The notes under the pieces were generated by a model. That model did no database searches. It saw only the letters and a list, made by a program, of their open reading frames with translations, and had not been told where the DNA came from. This document shows positions 8,285 through 14,516 of a DNA stretch of 19,217 nt, one piece after another. The translations under genes were made by a program, and so were the position numbers. The stretch covers positions 1 through 19,217 of the forward strand of contig JAGKVE010000040.1 of the NCBI GenBank assembly GCA_021152555.1, written 5' to 3'. The DNA comes from Bacteroidia bacterium. GTDB lineage: Bacteria > Bacteroidota > Bacteroidia > Bacteroidales > Paludibacteraceae. The number at the start of each line of letters is the position of its first letter. The stretch's first letter is position 1.

Positions 8285-10543
8285 ATGAAAAATACAATTA
8301 TGCGTGCCCTCACGGCAAAGAAAAATATGTTTCGTAATATTCTCGTTTTGAGTCTTATCTTCACGCTATGCGGTGCAACCACTGCAACTTACGCAATGCC
8401 TATGCCGGTTCCTGCTACCCAGACGGACAAACAGAAAGCCGCAGCTGCCAAGGCTAAAGAGGCGGAAAAGAAGAAAAAAGAACAAGAGAAAGCAAAAGCC
8501 CAAAAGGCTAAAGAACAGGAAAAGGCCAAGGCGGCCAAAGCAAAAGAGCAAGAAAAAGCAAAAGCAGCAAAGGCGAAAGAAGTAGAGAAAGCCAAGGCGG
8601 CCAAGGAAAAAGAAAAAGCCGCCAAGGAAAAAGAGAAAGAAAAAGTAAACAAGGAGAAACAGAAAGCTGCGGAAGAACGCGCAAAGGAGGCACAGAAACG
8701 CGAAGAAGCCAAGGCTCAGAAGGAGGCGGAAGCCAAAGCCAAAGAGGAAAAAGCCATCCGTGATTACGAGAAATACCAAGAGAGTCTGGCTAACCCGAAA
8801 ACCGAAGTAATCTCTTATTTCAACCTCGGTTTGCGCGCAGGCTATTCGGCTATGATGGATAAGATTCAGCCAAATGCAGACGGTTCGCTCTGGGGAGCCG
8901 GAACGCTCAACCAGAAGAACGCGCTGCAGCAACTCAAGGGTGGCGGCGGTGCCGGATTAGACCTCACATACAACCTCGAATACGGACATTTCCTCTTCGT
9001 TACAGGTCTGGATTTCCGGTTCCTCAACTCAACATCGAACTATGGTTTCCAGGCAACCCGTGTTGACCAGACATACGGCGCCACATATACCTATATGTTT
9101 GATAATCTGAAGGAATCCCGTAATATGTTAGGCATCGGCGTTCCCGTTATGTTCGGTGCACAGTTCAGCCGTTATTACTTCCTTTTAGGAGCTAAAGTAC
9201 ACTATGCGCTGCCTATGGGATACAGTCAGAAAGGCAAATACGACATTACCGTCAGCGACCCTGAATTGTTAGAGCCCTACGGTATGGGCATTCATGATAT
9301 CAACGGTCAGACCAACCAAGCCATCAAGTTCGCCATTCCGGAAGTGAGTCTGGCAGCAGAAGTAGGTATTGACCTTGATGAGTGGCTGCAAGCACAACCG
9401 GACAAGAAGAAGAAAACCAACAAGATCAAACCCGGTCAGCGTCTGCCGTTCGGTCGCGAGCATATCCACTACCGCGTAGGTCTGTTCGCTGAGTACGGTG
9501 TACTGAACACCAACGCTACGCCGGCAGCCAACCCGGTTGAGTTCAATCCTGCCAATGTAGAGGTTCAAAACACCAACACAATGCTGGCAATGAACGGTGA
9601 TACAAAACTGAACAATCTCTTTGTGGGTGCCAAGTTCACCGTTCAGTTCGAGGTTCCGGGAAAGAAAGAGCGTCCTGTTCCGCCGCCACCTGCATATGCT
9701 ATTTACAGCGTTGTGGACGAACGCACGAACGAACCGCTGAAGGTTGCTTTCGTGGAGACACGCGGCACGGAGTCCGGCAAGATTGCCATGCGCTCCAAAC
9801 AGATCGGGCCAAAGGGTTTCAGACAGCGTCATGCGCTGGGTTCCTTTACCGCAGAGGTTTCGGCGGAAGGTTACAAAACCGCTACACAGGTATTCCAAAT
9901 CGAGCAGGTGGGTAGCACTCAATACGTCACCATCGCCCTGCAACCGCGTCCTGTCTTCCGCGTGCGCGTAGTTAATAAGGAGACGGGACAAGTGGTGCCG
10001 ACTAACGTACAGATTATTCCTGACGGCGCTTCAGAGCCGAAGTACACACTCGCTACCGACTCCGTCAACGGCTCGGCAAGAGAAATGTTGGAAGAAGGAC
10101 CGCAATATAAATTGCGCATCGCGCAGATGGGTTACGACTCGCTGGAGATGGCTATCGCTTACGTTGGCGACTCGATGAACGTGATGCTGACGCCGATTAA
10201 GAAAGGTGAGGTCTTCATCGTCAAGAACCTCTTCTTCGCTACCAACAAGACGCGTATCCTCTCTCGCTCGGAGGAAGCATTGAACGACCTCTATATGTAT
10301 CTTGACCGCAACCCGCAGGTTCGCATCAAGATTATCGGTCACACTGATAACGTAGGTAAAGACGAGGCTAACCAGAAACTATCTGACGGACGTGCCAACG
10401 CTGTCATGAAAGACCTTATCGAGCGTGGTATATCGGCAGAACGTATCGAAGCCGAAGGACGCGGAGAAACGCAGCCGATTGACACCAACGACACCGACGA
10501 AGGACGTCAGAATAACCGTCGTGTAGAGATCGAGATACTATAA
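8285..10543 (+). CDS. OmpA-family outer-membrane protein with long N-terminal Lys/Ala/Glu coiled coil, beta-barrel, carboxypeptidase-regulatory-like domains and peptidoglycan-binding domain
   Basis: 752 residues. A long signal peptide (charged first 17 residues, then a hydrophobic stretch) ends near Ala-Thr-Tyr-Ala, about residue 37. Residues about 48-168 are almost only Lys, Ala, Glu and Gln, with 11-residue repeats at 66-120: a predicted coiled coil reminiscent of TolA. Residues about 176-460 look like an outer-membrane barrel (FNLGLRAGYSAM onwards, ending FVGAKFTVQFEV). After a Pro-rich linker come two beta domains (about 475-645) like carboxypeptidase-regulatory folds. The OmpA C-terminal domain (about 645-752) has GHTDNVG with D688 and R703, spaced as the Asp/Arg pair that holds diaminopimelate in E. 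coli OmpA, and ends NRRVEIEIL. It lies 18 bases after one adhesin-like gene and 94 before the other, so it probably anchors or assembles them at the envelope (inference). Barrel and OmpA domain firm; coil position in the cell unknown. Confidence 0.85.
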   Translation: MKNTIMRALTAKKNMFRNILVLSLIFTLCGATTATYAMPMPVPATQTDKQKAAAAKAKEAEKKKKEQEKAKAQKAKEQEKAKAAKAKEQEKAKAAKAKEVEKAKAAKEKEKAAKEKEKEKVNKEKQKAAEERAKEAQKREEAKAQKEAEAKAKEEKAIRDYEKYQESLANPKTEVISYFNLGLRAGYSAMMDKIQPNADGSLWGAGTLNQKNALQQLKGGGGAGLDLTYNLEYGHFLFVTGLDFRFLNSTSNYGFQATRVDQTYGATYTYMFDNLKESRNMLGIGVPVMFGAQFSRYYFLLGAKVHYALPMGYSQKGKYDITVSDPELLEPYGMGIHDINGQTNQAIKFAIPEVSLAAEVGIDLDEWLQAQPDKKKKTNKIKPGQRLPFGREHIHYRVGLFAEYGVLNTNATPAANPVEFNPANVEVQNTNTMLAMNGDTKLNNLFVGAKFTVQFEVPGKKERPVPPPPAYAIYSVVDERTNEPLKVAFVETRGTESGKIAMRSKQIGPKGFRQRHALGSFTAEVSAEGYKTATQVFQIEQVGSTQYVTIALQPRPVFRVRVVNKETGQVVPTNVQIIPDGASEPKYTLATDSVNGSAREMLEEGPQYKLRIAQMGYDSLEMAIAYVGDSMNVMLTPIKKGEVFIVKNLFFATNKTRILSRSEEALNDLYMYLDRNPQVRIKIIGHTDNVGKDEANQKLSDGRANAVMKDLIERGISAERIEAEGRGETQPIDTNDTDEGRQNNRRVEIEIL
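8480..8644 (+). repeat. Five 11-residue coding repeats (hendecads) in the OmpA-family coil
   Basis: Residues 66-120 of the OmpA-family protein are five successive 11-residue units: EQEKAKAQKAK, EQEKAKAAKAK twice, EVEKAKAAKEK and EKAAKEKEKEK. The codons differ between copies while the residues stay the same (for example AAGGCGGCC against AAAGCAGCA for Lys-Ala-Ala). This suggests the peptide pattern, not the DNA, is being kept. Confidence 0.8.
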
Positions 10544-10563
10544 CACATAGCCAAATCAGACTA

Positions 10564-10620
10564 GCGAGACACTAACGAGAGACTACCGGACCGGGAGGAT
10601 CTCGAGAGGATTTCGAGAGA
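10564..10620 (+). repeat. Degenerate CGAGA-rich direct repeats between OmpA-family and second adhesin genes
   Basis: The 94-base gap 10544-10637 holds four CGAGA cores: two at about 10564-10584 (GCGAGACACTA and ACGAGAGACTA) and two at about 10597-10620 (GGATCTCGAGA and GGATTTCGAGA). The latter includes the palindrome TCTCGAGA. No TAnnTTTG promoter or clear terminator is seen, so the downstream gene is probably read from the upstream promoter. The repeats could be an RNA or protein-binding element setting expression of the second adhesin. Confidence 0.4.
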
Positions 10621-10637
10621 ATATAAATACTACATAT

Positions 10638-13415
10638 ATGAAAAAACAATTAAAAGCACTATTGCTTGTAGCGTTTTTCGCGTGCACTACCCTTCCCGCA
10701 TGGAGCCAAGCCTCCACGCAGGGTAAGGAGTTCTGGGTAAGTTCATCCCTCGTCTGCTCGCCAGACAAGGCAACTCCGGCGCCATATATAGCTGTTTCCG
10801 CAGAAAAAGCGTGTACCGTTAAGATACAAGGAGGTACTGGAAATGCTATCAATATCACACAGCAAGTAGGAGCCGGATCATGGACAGAGTTCGGTAATGG
10901 TACGGCTTCACAGTTGGATCCGTCTGTCGGGCCTGTCAAGGTTCCGATGGATGCATCAAAATGGTACCCAACCAACATATCCGATGCAAATAATGTGTCT
11001 TCATTAGCCGGAAAGAAGAACATGTACGGATTGCATATCACTGCCACAGAGAAAATCTCTGTTTATGTCATCCTTAGTTCTACGCATTCCATGGATGCAA
11101 GTAATATTCTGCCCATAAATGCCTTAGGCTACGAATATTATACGCAGGATTATTGGTCAAAAGTAAAGAGCGGATTCGACAATGCTGTTGGTTTGACTAC
11201 TATTCTCGGAACAGAGGACAACACGACCATTGATATCACGCCAAACGGTGATACCTTCGACGGATGGACAAGTGGTTCTACGCACCAAATCACACTGAAT
11301 AAAGGTCAGACTTACTACCTCGTTACCAAGAAAGCCGACCGGCTGGCCGGTACGCATATTTTGTCACGGGGAGGAAAAAAGATTGCTGTTTACTGCGGTG
11401 TCCCTATTACCAATGTGCCTACCGGAATCGCAGCGCGTGACTGTCTGTTTGAACAGCCTATGCCTATCGAATATTGGGGTACACAGTTTATTGCTACGCG
11501 TTCGTTGGAAAAGAACGGTAACCTCATTGGCATAACTGCAACCACTAATGGGACGGAAATCAAAGTGGACGGCTATGCACAGGCGATTATTAATGCAGGA
11601 GAAACATACTATATCATGTTGCAAGGCGCAAGTGACCCGAACGGAAAAGCACCGGGAGAGAGTCCGATTGACCTTGTAGTTACTGCGGATGCCATGTACG
11701 TAGAGACCAGTTGCCCGTGCGCTGTGTTTAATTATGACACCGGTAACTCCTACAAGGGAAAAGATACGGATGAGGTAGTTGGAGGAAAAGGAGACCCATC
11801 TTCCGTCTGGGTATCTCCTGTTCAACAAAAAATCAATAGAATTACTTTCGGTACTTGCTATACAGATAAGACAAAAGACCATTTCTTGAATATTGTAACC
11901 GAAACGGCAACTTGCCAAGAAACAAAATTAACGGCACTCTTCGGAATTAACGCAAAAGACAAAACTGATTTGCTAACTTGGATTCCCGTAGATGGAAACC
12001 CGAAATATTCGTATGCTCGAGCCAAAATTGGCGATGCGGGAACTAAGGATTATAGTGTCTTCCGCTTGGAGAACCCTAAAGGATTTATCGCAACTGTTTA
12101 TGGTAACGGAGAGGATGAGTCTTATGCTTACTCTGCCGGATCAGCCGCAGTGGAGCAAGGTATCAATGTTAACGAAATCACTTTCGTGAACGGATTTAAG
12201 GACTACGATAACAAGTTCTGTTTCAATCAGGATATCGAGTTCAATGCCAATGGAGTAGGTACTGACGAAGTTTCCCGCGTGGATTGGAACTTCGGTGACG
12301 GAATAACACAAACAAACGGAGAACCGTTGACCACTCATAAATACACCAGTCCGGGCTGGTACGATGTGACGGCTAATCTGTATGGTCACCAAGTCTGTAC
12401 CGATGAGAGTGAACAGTTCCTCGGTTCTGTCTCATTCTCTTTCCGCGTAGTGCGCGCTGATACAGTGATTGTGGATCCCGGACACTATTGTTTCTCGCCG
12501 GAAGAGTACGCCGCAGACAAAGCAGGATGCGACAAACTTATTGCGGAAGGCAAGAACGATACGCTTTGGGACCAAAGAGTCAACTGCTACGACACCGTGA
12601 AGATTCAGCGCGTTGTCTATGGCATCGACACCGAGTATGAATACGACGCTGAAGGACGGGACAGTGCGCTCGTCAACGGACAATGGTATTACTCATCCCA
12701 GGATGTACAACACACCATCCCGAACAAGAAAGGTTGTGACTCTATCATCACCTGCCATCTGAAAGTTATCACGTGCCTCGGGCTCTCGTTCAACAATGAT
12801 TCCGCCAACCAGCATGCTTGTTACGGAGAGAGTCTCGCACTGCCTTACGTCAAGACAAAAGGCGATATCGGCAAGGTGCGGTTCGTCATACCAGGCGTTC
12901 TGGACGAAGAGGTGGAAATGGACAACGCCAATACGGAGAGCGGAACACTCGAAGTGCCGACAAACATCATCACAAAGCCCGGCAAATACGTTGCACAACT
13001 GCAGGTGGAAGACGCTTGGTGCGACCCGCTGACGTACAACTTCGACATCACCGTCTATTATCCGTCTGATGTCTTTGCATACAAGTTCAACAATGTGCTC
13101 GCTGTATATAAACCGGGGAAAGGCGGCAACAAAGGATGGAACTTCAACGCTTACCAATGGTACCGCAACGGAGAACCTATCACCGGTGCCACTGAATCTG
13201 TCTATCACCTTGACGGCATATTTGCTGTCAATGACGAAGTATATGTCGTGCTGACGGATAACGAGGGTATGCAACTCCCCTCATGCCCGATTACCATTGA
13301 GACCGTGCCTGACTTCAATTCACAGGCTGCAGTACAAAAAAGACTCGTCAACCAACAGATGGTGATTCAGCACGGCAATAGAATTTACAACCTATACGGG
13401 CAACGAATACAATAA
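10638..13415 (+). CDS. Large secreted adhesin-like protein: IgGFc-binding domain, PKD domain, short C-terminal tail (paralog 2)
   Basis: 925 residues, with a signal peptide ending Ala-Trp-Ser before Gln-Ala. It is collinear with the first adhesin: GKEFWVSS at the start, HITATEKISVYV, a RGGKKIAVYCG block, QPMPIEYWGTQF, TSCPCAVFNY, and a PKD domain at WNFGDG (W550, against W546 in paralog 1). After the PKD it differs: a Cys-containing beta segment with NKKGCDSIITCHLKV, a repeat type common in Bacteroidota surface proteins, then an Ig-like segment around YQWYRNGEPI (W841). The last 25 residues (901-925, ending IYNLYGQRIQ) resemble the nuclease tail at 3629-5500 instead of the full type A tail of paralog 1. 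The first two thirds look AT-richer than the end, possibly a mosaic history. It probably works with the OmpA-family protein and paralog 1 at the cell surface. No ligand can be read from sequence. Confidence 0.82.
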   Translation: MKKQLKALLLVAFFACTTLPAWSQASTQGKEFWVSSSLVCSPDKATPAPYIAVSAEKACTVKIQGGTGNAINITQQVGAGSWTEFGNGTASQLDPSVGPVKVPMDASKWYPTNISDANNVSSLAGKKNMYGLHITATEKISVYVILSSTHSMDASNILPINALGYEYYTQDYWSKVKSGFDNAVGLTTILGTEDNTTIDITPNGDTFDGWTSGSTHQITLNKGQTYYLVTKKADRLAGTHILSRGGKKIAVYCGVPITNVPTGIAARDCLFEQPMPIEYWGTQFIATRSLEKNGNLIGITATTNGTEIKVDGYAQAIINAGETYYIMLQGASDPNGKAPGESPIDLVVTADAMYVETSCPCAVFNYDTGNSYKGKDTDEVVGGKGDPSSVWVSPVQQKINRITFGTCYTDKTKDHFLNIVTETATCQETKLTALFGINAKDKTDLLTWIPVDGNPKYSYARAKIGDAGTKDYSVFRLENPKGFIATVYGNGEDESYAYSAGSAAVEQGINVNEITFVNGFKDYDNKFCFNQDIEFNANGVGTDEVSRVDWNFGDGITQTNGEPLTTHKYTSPGWYDVTANLYGHQVCTDESEQFLGSVSFSFRVVRADTVIVDPGHYCFSPEEYAADKAGCDKLIAEGKNDTLWDQRVNCYDTVKIQRVVYGIDTEYEYDAEGRDSALVNGQWYYSSQDVQHTIPNKKGCDSIITCHLKVITCLGLSFNNDSANQHACYGESLALPYVKTKGDIGKVRFVIPGVLDEEVEMDNANTESGTLEVPTNIITKPGKYVAQLQVEDAWCDPLTYNFDITVYYPSDVFAYKFNNVLAVYKPGKGGNKGWNFNAYQWYRNGEPITGATESVYHLDGIFAVNDEVYVVLTDNEGMQLPSCPITIETVPDFNSQAAVQKRLVNQQMVIQHGNRIYNLYGQRIQ

Positions 13416-13420
13416 TCGAA

Positions 13421-14116
13421 TTGAAATCATTCATTAAGAATAACGCAGTATTTATCGGTCTAAGCCTGATACTCATCGCAGTATTGGGCTTAGCCCTTCT
13501 TTGTATTCCCAAAGGCGAGTTGCATTTATTGCTTTGCACGCGTCACACGCCCGCGCGCGATATATTTTATAGGTATTACACGCAAGTAGCAGAGTGGTTT
13601 CCGTATGCTCTATGTATCGCATTGCTCCTTTTCGGACGTGTCGGAGACGGCTGTTTTGCCACCTCCGGACTAGTACTTTCTGCGCTTACAACGCAATCTG
13701 TAAAACATCTTATCAACGCGCCTCGGCCAGTCACATGGTTTGCCGCCAACATGCCGGACGTACAGCTGCCGTTAGTGGATGGTGTGCAGATGAGCCATTG
13801 GTGCTCCTTTCCTTCTGGACATACAACTTCTTTCTTTGCGCTTTTCTTTACACTCTGCATCATTTATACCGGCTATCATACAATGCAACGGTCCTACAGC
13901 GCAGCGGTTCAGTTGCTATTATTCATTGCGGCAACTACCGGTGCTTACAGCCGTATTTATCTCAGCCAGCACTTTGCTGCGGATGTCTTTGGCGGTATCG
14001 TTGTGGGTATCGGAATAACGATTGTATGCTATGCTGTATTCTGCCGTTTCCAAGACAAAAAATGGTATAATTACCGCTTATTAGGGCGAAAAAGTAGCAA
14101 AAAAGCAAAAAAATGA
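13421..14116 (+). CDS. PAP2-family membrane phosphatase (phosphatidate/PgpB/lipid A phosphatase type)
   Basis: 231 residues with several membrane helices. All three PAP2 signatures are complete: KX6RP (K95 to R102-P103), PSGH (131-134) and SRX5H (S177-R178 to H184), followed by the Asp-Val-Phe-Gly-Gly of the last helix. The family removes phosphate from lipid phosphates on the outer face of the inner membrane: phosphatidate, phosphatidylglycerophosphate, undecaprenyl pyrophosphate or lipid A. Which substrate applies cannot be told from motifs. The start is TTG at 13421; it lies only 5 bases after the stop of the preceding gene, gives a sensible first helix, and no ATG occurs before the helices. 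It is therefore likely the last gene of the adhesin operon. The C-terminus is very basic (RKSSKKAKK). No clear hairpin terminator follows. Confidence 0.88.
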   Translation: MKSFIKNNAVFIGLSLILIAVLGLALLCIPKGELHLLLCTRHTPARDIFYRYYTQVAEWFPYALCIALLLFGRVGDGCFATSGLVLSALTTQSVKHLINAPRPVTWFAANMPDVQLPLVDGVQMSHWCSFPSGHTTSFFALFFTLCIIYTGYHTMQRSYSAAVQLLLFIAATTGAYSRIYLSQHFAADVFGGIVVGIGITIVCYAVFCRFQDKKWYNYRLLGRKSSKKAKK

Positions 14117-14145
14117 GGGGTAAAGTGCATTTTTTTTAAAAAAAA

Positions 14146-14177
14146 TTTGGTCATATCAAAAAAAAGCCGTACCTTTG
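14146..14177 (+). promoter_or_regulatory. tRNA-Val promoter (Bacteroidota type)
   Basis: TTTG at 14146-14149 (-33) and TACCTTTG at 14170-14177 (-7, TAnnTTTG) are separated by 20 bases, the textbook spacing. Transcription should start near 14184, about 13 bases before the tRNA. Directly upstream is an 18-base palindromic tract of eight T then eight A (14129-14146), which may act as an UP-like bent element. Confidence 0.85.
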
Positions 14178-14196
14178 CATCCGCTTTTGAAAAAAA

Positions 14197-14271
14197 GGGC
14201 GTTTAGCTCAGCTGGTTTAGAGCATCTGCCTTACAAGCAGAGGGTCTGCGGTTCGAATCCGTAAACGCCCA
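14197..14271 (+). tRNA. tRNA-Val (anticodon UAC)
   Basis: The 75-base cloverleaf closes fully: acceptor GGGCGTT/AACGCCC, D stem GCTC/GAGC, anticodon stem TCTGC/GCAGA around loop CTTACAA with anticodon TAC, a 5-base variable loop, and T stem TGCGG/CCGTA with loop TTCGAAT. The discriminator is A. CCA is not encoded. It decodes valine GUA, and by wobble other GUN codons. Confidence 0.97.
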
Positions 14272-14273
14272 CA

Positions 14274-14300
14274 AAAAGACTGAGAAATCAGTCTTTTTTT
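14274..14300 (+). terminator. Rho-independent terminator of tRNA-Val
   Basis: A 10-base stem (AAAAGACTGA, 14274-14283, with TCAGTCTTTT, 14288-14297) closes a GAAA loop and ends in seven T. It starts 3 bases after the tRNA. Confidence 0.9.
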
Positions 14301-14382
14301 GTGCGTCATGGCCTTCTCTCCGCAGTCCGGTCTGGGTTCTTATCTCGCTGCGCTCGAACGATTATTGCTGATTACTGCAATT
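14301..14382. other. Non-coding spacer between the tRNA terminator and the duplicated tRNA end
   Basis: 82 bases between the two tRNA 3' ends. I find no gene, promoter or clear hairpin. It is the segment a mobile element, or the body of a lost second tRNA, would have occupied, and may be residual DNA of that event. Confidence 0.4.
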
Positions 14383-14404
14383 TTCGAATCCGTAAACGCC
14401 CACA
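14383..14404 (+). repeat. 22-base exact duplicate of the tRNA-Val 3' end (candidate att scar or tRNA remnant)
   Basis: These 22 bases are identical to 14252-14273, which cover the T loop, the 3' T stem and the 3' acceptor strand of tRNA-Val plus two bases beyond. The rest of the tRNA is missing upstream of this copy. It is followed directly by its own terminator hairpin. A repeated tRNA 3' end is the usual mark of site-specific integration by a tyrosine recombinase, but a decayed tandem tRNA gene would look alike. Confidence 0.85.
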
Positions 14405-14439
14405 TGAAGAGGACACTATAGCAGGTGTCCTTCATTTTT
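14405..14439 (+). terminator. Second terminator hairpin after the duplicated tRNA end
   Basis: GGACAC (14411-14416) pairs with GTGTCC (14425-14430), extended by TGAA/TTCA around a two-base bulge, with an 8-base loop and five T at 14435-14439. It is probably the terminator of the original or of a lost tRNA gene. Confidence 0.65.
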
Positions 14440-14464
14440 GTTTGCCGAGTTTTTTCGGTTTTTG

Positions 14465-14496
14465 CTTGCATATATGAGATTTTATTTGTAATTTTG
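14465..14496 (+). promoter_or_regulatory. Promoter of the amylase operon
   Basis: TAATTTTG at 14489-14496 fits the -7 TAnnTTTG, with CTTG at 14465-14468 (-33) 20 bases upstream. The start of transcription is expected near 14503, giving a leader of about 14 bases before the ATG at 14517. A TTTG at 14461-14464 is an alternative -33 with longer spacing. Confidence 0.75.
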
Positions 14497-14516
14497 CACG
14501 CAAAATTCTGTTAACC

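Noticed and set aside
8366..8932. Reverse-strand Leu/Phe-rich frame looking like a membrane protein
   Set aside because: It is the complement of the Lys/Ala/Glu-rich coil: Lys codons AAA/AAG read backwards as Phe and Leu. It is an artefact of composition.
9269..9991. Reverse-strand frame of 240 codons over the OmpA-family gene
   Set aside because: No start signal or domain; the + strand protein is continuous and complete through this region.
5609..13415. Calling the two paralogs true antibody-binding proteins
   Set aside because: The family name comes from a mammalian protein region. Nothing in the sequence shows IgG as ligand, so only adhesin-like is supported.
14117..14516. Transposase, integrase or other mobile gene near the duplicated tRNA end
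   Set aside because: No reading frame of useful length is present in this 400-base stretch; only the repeat itself hints at an element.
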